A stretch of 53,874 bases of DNA from Chitinophaga pinensis (GTDB lineage Bacteria > Bacteroidota > Bacteroidia > 2-12-FULL-35-15), in contig CAMCYR010000022.1 in assembly GCA_945885475.1 (NCBI GenBank), positions 1-53,874 of the forward strand, in the 5' to 3' direction. The notes under the pieces were generated by a model. It ran no database searches, had not been told where the DNA came from, and worked only from the letters and a program-made list of their open reading frames with translations. This document shows positions 51,101 to 53,874 of this stretch, one piece after another (within the stretch, counting starts at the first letter, position 1; the number at the start of each line of letters is the position of its first letter). The position numbers and the translations under genes were made by a program.

Positions 51101-52540
51101 CATATTAAGAGTCCCGTTATTGATTAAATTACCAGAAAGAGTCAAAGTATGTGTTGCAACAAAACCGGGATTAGAGGTTAATGATCCTCCAGAATTAATT
51201 AGTATATCACCAAGCACAGTTATCGTGCGGTTTGTTGCATTATCTCCCAGTAATAAAGTTCCACTTGTACCTTGGCCTACTGTTAAATTACTGCAACTGT
51301 ACGATCCATCCATCGTAACAACGTGACCGTTATCAATAATAACATTATCGCCTGCTGTTGGAACGGTACCCGCCAACCAAGTGGAGCCATTGCTCCAATT
51401 ACCAGTTGTAATTGAAATAAAATTTCCTGCAGTAAGAGTAGCTTGAGAACCACTAATAGGTCCGCTCAAACAACCTTCTCTTAAAGCATAAACTTTCCAA
51501 TAGTAAGTTGTTCCAAATAAGCTGCTTGCTGCAAAAGAAGTCGCATTAGCAGCTGTTTGAGTATAATAAGAATAATTAATTCCATCTGTTGACATGTAAA
51601 TGACATAACCCAGTTCAGTAGCAGAAGCATCTGTCCAATTAAGTGTCATAGAAGTATACCCAACTGCTGTAAACGTTAAAGGCCCTCCAGGAGCAGCAGA
51701 ACATCCAGAGGTAAAAGAGATTTTACTATTGGAAGTAGGTATTGTTGTATGCAATGGAGTAACAGCCGAACCAAATGTTCCCGAATTATCTGCTTGTTGA
51801 GACAAAAGGGTAGCGGCAGTAATAGGATTAACAATATTTCCATTTATTCCACAAGCATAGGAAGGAGTGGCTCCACCATTTGTCATTGTTCCGTATACAT
51901 ATTCTATCAGCCCGCTAGTTTCATATAATTTTATTTGGAAATTATAACTAGCTGGAGCACCGCCTGTAAAATCGTCCATATCAAAATATTCAACCGTAAA
52001 AACTCTGTTAGGAGCAACACCTGTAGTTTGGTATTTTATAGAATTTGCAACAGCTGCTGTTCCATTATTAACCCATAAATCACAATACATTGCTGCCAAT
52101 GCTATATATGTTCCGCCATACGACACGGGAGGAACAGCTCCTGCACATGGAATTCGAAGGAAGGCACTACCATCTTGACGATAAGAAGGACCTGCTCCGC
52201 AAGTAATATAAGAAGGTGGGGCTGGATTTGGATCTCCTAGTGGATAATTCCCATCGTAGGTTGTGGGAGAAAAATCAATAAATCCATTAATGGCAATATT
52301 GACGTAAGTATAACGAGTACCTAAATACCAAAAATCAAATCCTAATGGAACAGGAATACTTCTGTTGTCATCATTTTGATTTGCAATTTGACCCAACCAA
52401 AAAGGAATAACGCTTCCTGCAGTTCCCATTGAGGAATAAGTTATTCCTGTTGTACGAACAGCAGAATAATTAGCACAACTTTGAGAAAATACTGAAAATG
52501 AAAAAATTAAAGAAAAAAGGAGGAGTAGATGCTTTTTCAT
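48110..52540 (-). CDS. Large repetitive secreted protein with type IX sorting domain
   Basis: A 1476-residue exported protein. A signal peptide (MKKHLLLLFSLIFSFSVFS) is followed by an N-terminal domain (about 20-280), a fibronectin type III-like domain (about 285-370, LTFTAVGYTSMTLNWTDA) and a long Thr/Asn/Gly-rich region (about 380-1180) of beta-helix-like repeats. Several repeats of about 100 residues show the core GNWxxNGGxFxP, near residues 775, 828, 927 and 1030. The end (about 1395-1476) is a type IX sorting domain with FDLFPNPNDG and YLISATSKQEVLNMKMIVR. It is likely displayed on or released from the cell surface; adhesion is a guess. Confidence 0.87.
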   Translation of the reverse strand: MKKHLLLLFSLIFSFSVFSQSCANYSAVRTTGITYSSMGTAGSVIPFWLGQIANQNDDNRSIPVPLGFDFWYLGTRYTYVNIAINGFIDFSPTTYDGNYPLGDPNPAPPSYITCGAGPSYRQDGSAFLRIPCAGAVPPVSYGGTYIALAAMYCDLWVNNGTAAVANSIKYQTTGVAPNRVFTVEYFDMDDFTGGAPASYNFQIKLYETSGLIEYVYGTMTNGGATPSYACGINGNIVNPITAATLLSQQADNSGTFGSAVTPLHTTIPTSNSKISFTSGCSAAPGGPLTFTAVGYTSMTLNWTDASATELGYVIYMSTDGINYSYYTQTAANATSFAASSLFGTTYYWKVYALREGCLSGPISGSQATLTAGNFISITTGNWSNGSTWLAGTVPTAGDNVIIDNGHVVTMDGSYSCSNLTVGQGTSGTLLLGDNATNRTITVLGDILINSGGSLTSNPGFVATHTLTLSGNLINNGTLNMRPVLTSLTNIVFNKNGNQTISGAGVTNNFNKLTLNLGTTTTNTLEVTASNFSAPSNFLVMTNGTFKFSVPTSAVTLDIFTTITTIPASCALWMNSPNSIMYAHSTLNFQGALTCSSGTVNVGDNADEMLNSNGALLTLSGGTINVSGRLDRPSFVAVTKINISGGTLNLNTVGSTSTTNSPFMVDVIGSSFNMSGGTIVIKNEGGTGAQDLGYNNTGCLADYSVTGGTLQIGNASAAAGQNMRILTNIPVGNLVVETTNSPTATLVTNPLTVLSAVNIKANGTFNANNLNVTVGGNWINDGTFLPVTNTVTFNGTGTLTGASVTTLNSAFHNVIITGTLTGHATMMNVKGNWTNNGTFNHNNGTVTFFNNIAQSLTSASLISQTFYDLIVNKSGNTLTVVAPTVTLNVNDDFTNTAGGFTAPPTMNVNKNVLITAGTVTAGANIFVRGNWTRNGGTFTPGLNRVTFDGSIAQQINGTVTSQTFYNFDVAKTGGTLLNTGGSVNTITTQDFTETTDNFTAPATMNINGNYLLTAGTYTAGATANVRGNWTYNGGNFTPNLGTVLFNSTTAVQTIGGTLPTTFDNLNLNNTFVTASPQITFGRSQNVNLLLTLSQGKVDLAGFTFTLGTGSAAATVGTLSYGAANTRFIGNGTFTRWLRTGTTIASANVAGAFPMGDLTQQYYTTLYVSAPVTAPVTGGTISVTYTDPYTTTPVAFLDGATPIQMRNDEVWGVSTANGLAGGTYTLRADRTFAGGAVAAVSDLRLTLFGSVVGTHLAAGGTVLIPQVNRTALTAANLTNNFYISSINAAASPLPIELTRFTANVCDKNVCLDWTTLTETNNDFFTIEKTKDGSSFEVLGTKDGAGNSTSLINYSLIDNAPYEGVSYYRLKQTDFDGTSFYSNLEQVDFSFDTNFSFDLFPNPNDGTNINISLSANEGEEIVVVVFDATGKESFSKVIITQNSGENVFAIDPSSKLASGIYLISATSKQEVLNMKMIVR

Positions 52541-52962
52541 TTATTGTCTAATCTTTACTTTTCAAAGATTCGGCCTAAATTACACAAAAAAGGTTGAATA
52601 TCAATATAAAAATTACTACTTTAAAACTACTTAATTGTTTTTATGCGAGATTAAAAGGCGATTTACCTATAAATTGAAAAAATAATTGCGTATTGTGTCT
52701 AAAAATCTTCCAATTAATAATATATATCGTCAGAATAAAAAATTTAACAGGTTAAATTCAAGTCTGGCCTAGACCTTTCAGCTACTTTTCTAATTCTCTT
52801 GGTTCTTTTTTTGGTATTTGATTAAACGGGCTGAAATCACACACAGGCAAAGTTAAGAAATCAGGGGCAAGTATGTTTGTCACTTCTCCATATTATCTTA
52901 CTTGATTATATTAGTCTTTTGCTAATTTAGTTCACGATGCACTGTAGTATTCACACTTATAA
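52541..52962. other. 422-base gene-free region
   Basis: AT-rich sequence between the large secreted protein and the small regulator, both on the minus strand. No open frame of note, no RNA gene, no TAnnTTTG box in good position and no strong hairpin was found. Confidence 0.5.
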
Positions 52963-53268
52963 TTATTTTTTAAAGTTTAACTTCTTAATATCTAAATATT
53001 CTTTAAGGGTTTCTACATAATGCTCAAATGCAAGAATTCCTTTTTTAGTTATCCGACATTTAGTAACTGGATACTTATTTTTAAAGTCTTTTTGAATAGT
53101 AATATATTCATTTTCTTTTAGCTTATCCAATTGTAAACTTAAATTACCAGCTGATACTTTTGTGATTTCTTTTAATGCAGTAAACTCTGCTTCTTCTACC
53201 CCCATTAATACTGATATAATGGCTAGTCGAGTTTGTGAGTGTAAAATTGAATCTAAATTATTAAACAT
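52963..53268 (-). CDS. Small winged-helix transcriptional regulator
   Basis: A 101-residue single-domain winged-helix protein of the PadR/MarR-like DNA-binding class. LDSILHSQTRLAIISVLMG and EEAEFTALKEITKVSAGNLS form helices 1-3, and LSLQLDKLKENEYI with KNKYPVTKCRITKKG is the wing. It overlaps the end of the upstream membrane-protein gene by 8 bases, so the pair is one unit. Such pairs usually control their own operon; the ligand is unknown. Confidence 0.88.
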   Translation of the reverse strand: MFNNLDSILHSQTRLAIISVLMGVEEAEFTALKEITKVSAGNLSLQLDKLKENEYITIQKDFKNKYPVTKCRITKKGILAFEHYVETLKEYLDIKKLNFKK

Positions 53269-53854
53269 TGGCTCGGGTATATTTCATCATCAAACCTGGT
53301 ATTAGACAATTAAATAATACTCCAATCGCAGTGATTAGAAATTTGTAATCAATAGTATTTAAAGGAATTAATATTATTAGAAGCAAAGATAAAACTCCAC
53401 CTATTATAAGTGGTTTAAAATTAGTAACTCCACCGATAATAAAATTGATTAAACCAAAAATGAGTAAAATGCTTGTGCAAAATAATTCAATAAAATTATT
53501 TGCATTACCTTGGCCAATACACACTACTCCTATACCAATACTAGCTCCTATCCAAGCGTATTTATAAATTTTTTCATTTAAAGGCACTATAGTTTCATTT
53601 TTATCATCTTTTCTTGATTGCAAGAATGAAAGTAAGCCTCCAACTGCATATAACGAAATGCTAATATCAGCAAGCATTGCAGTGCTATCGGTTTTGAAAT
53701 GAGTATTGAAAAAGTGAACCATAAAAGTCACAGTCAATATAGTACCCCAAATTATATAGTAATTGCTGGCTCCTGTCTTTTGTTTTGAACTGTGCTTTAA
53801 AGACTTTTCAATGATAGAAATTTGTTCTTCCGAAGTTAAATTTTGATTTTCCAT
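53261..53854 (-). CDS. Six-helix membrane protein paired with a winged-helix regulator
   Basis: A 197-residue protein with a charged N-terminus (QISIIEKSLKHSSKQK) and about six membrane helices from residue 30 to the end. No catalytic motif is seen. It is translated just before the regulator with an 8-base overlap. Homologous pairs in Bacteroidota are of unknown function; the regulator may respond to the state of the membrane protein. Confidence 0.8.
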   Translation of the reverse strand: MENQNLTSEEQISIIEKSLKHSSKQKTGASNYYIIWGTILTVTFMVHFFNTHFKTDSTAMLADISISLYAVGGLLSFLQSRKDDKNETIVPLNEKIYKYAWIGASIGIGVVCIGQGNANNFIELFCTSILLIFGLINFIIGGVTNFKPLIIGGVLSLLLIILIPLNTIDYKFLITAIGVLFNCLIPGLMMKYTRANV

Positions 53855-53874
53855 TTTTTTGTTTTTTTAAATTA

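Noticed and set aside
49677-51326. Several plus-strand reading frames opposite the large secreted protein
   Set aside because: They are antisense shadows of a repetitive Thr/Asn-rich gene with a clear signal peptide and sorting domain.

Overview
The window is a 53.9 kb piece of an AT-rich chromosome from a pigmented member of the Bacteroidota. Four things point to this: several start sites are preceded by the Bacteroidota promoter box TAnnTTTG, some with an upstream TTG/TTTG about 19 bases away; proteins carry type IX secretion C-terminal domains; carotenoid genes for a fused CrtYcd-type cyclase and a CruF-type hydratase are present; and there is a complete-looking flexirubin (aryl polyene plus dialkylresorcinol) gene cluster. 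The genus cannot be fixed from the sequence alone.

Layout. 1-2473: end of a PAS sensor histidine kinase followed by a response regulator with a SpoIIE-type phosphatase output. 2725-3378: ribulose-phosphate 3-epimerase. 3653-8417: a tightly packed carotenoid operon (crtI, crtB, small secreted protein, CruF-like hydratase, CrtYcd-like cyclase, small secreted protein), then a secreted lipocalin-like protein and, on the minus strand, a CrtD-like desaturase. These enzymes predict a monocyclic carotenoid with a hydroxylated acyclic end. No crtE or crtZ is in the window.

11136-39487 is the flexirubin cluster, transcribed almost entirely on the plus strand and divergent from crtD. It holds a tyrosine ammonia-lyase (4-coumarate starter), a ketoreductase, three ketosynthases with intact Cys-His-His triads, a degenerate chain-length-factor-like ketosynthase and a half-size ketosynthase homologue, two ACPs, two hotdog dehydratases, a thioesterase, DarA and DarB for the dialkylresorcinol, a halogenase-like flavoenzyme, a BtrH-like acyl-ACP transferase, an LpxL-type acyltransferase, an ABC exporter, a polysaccharide-deacetylase-like hydrolase, a LolA-like carrier, a lipoprotein, a GT2-DUF2062 protein, a 1281-residue MMPL-PlsC-methyltransferase fusion and a CrtISO/RetSat-like oxidoreductase. 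Read together: the aryl polyene is built on ACP from a coumarate starter, the resorcinol is made by DarB and DarA, the two are joined by an ester, and the product is tailored and moved to the outer membrane.

39561-47729 is ordinary housekeeping and accessory sequence: YceI protein, tRNA-Leu(GAG), aldo/keto reductase, class III CoA-transferase, outer-membrane protein, GNAT acetyltransferase with a non-canonical start, methyltransferase, inward-rectifier-type potassium channel, L,D-transpeptidase and a FtsB/DivIC-like division protein. 47741-52540 holds a 1476-residue repetitive secreted protein with a type IX sorting domain, followed in frame by an orphan second sorting domain. 52963-53854 holds a small winged-helix regulator with a membrane protein.

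The points most worth following are the BtrH-like enzyme as a candidate for the flexirubin ester bond, the complementary loss of catalytic residues in the two dehydratases, the degenerate ketosynthase partners, the three-domain fusion, and the GNAT gene whose N-terminal codons form a terminator-like hairpin.
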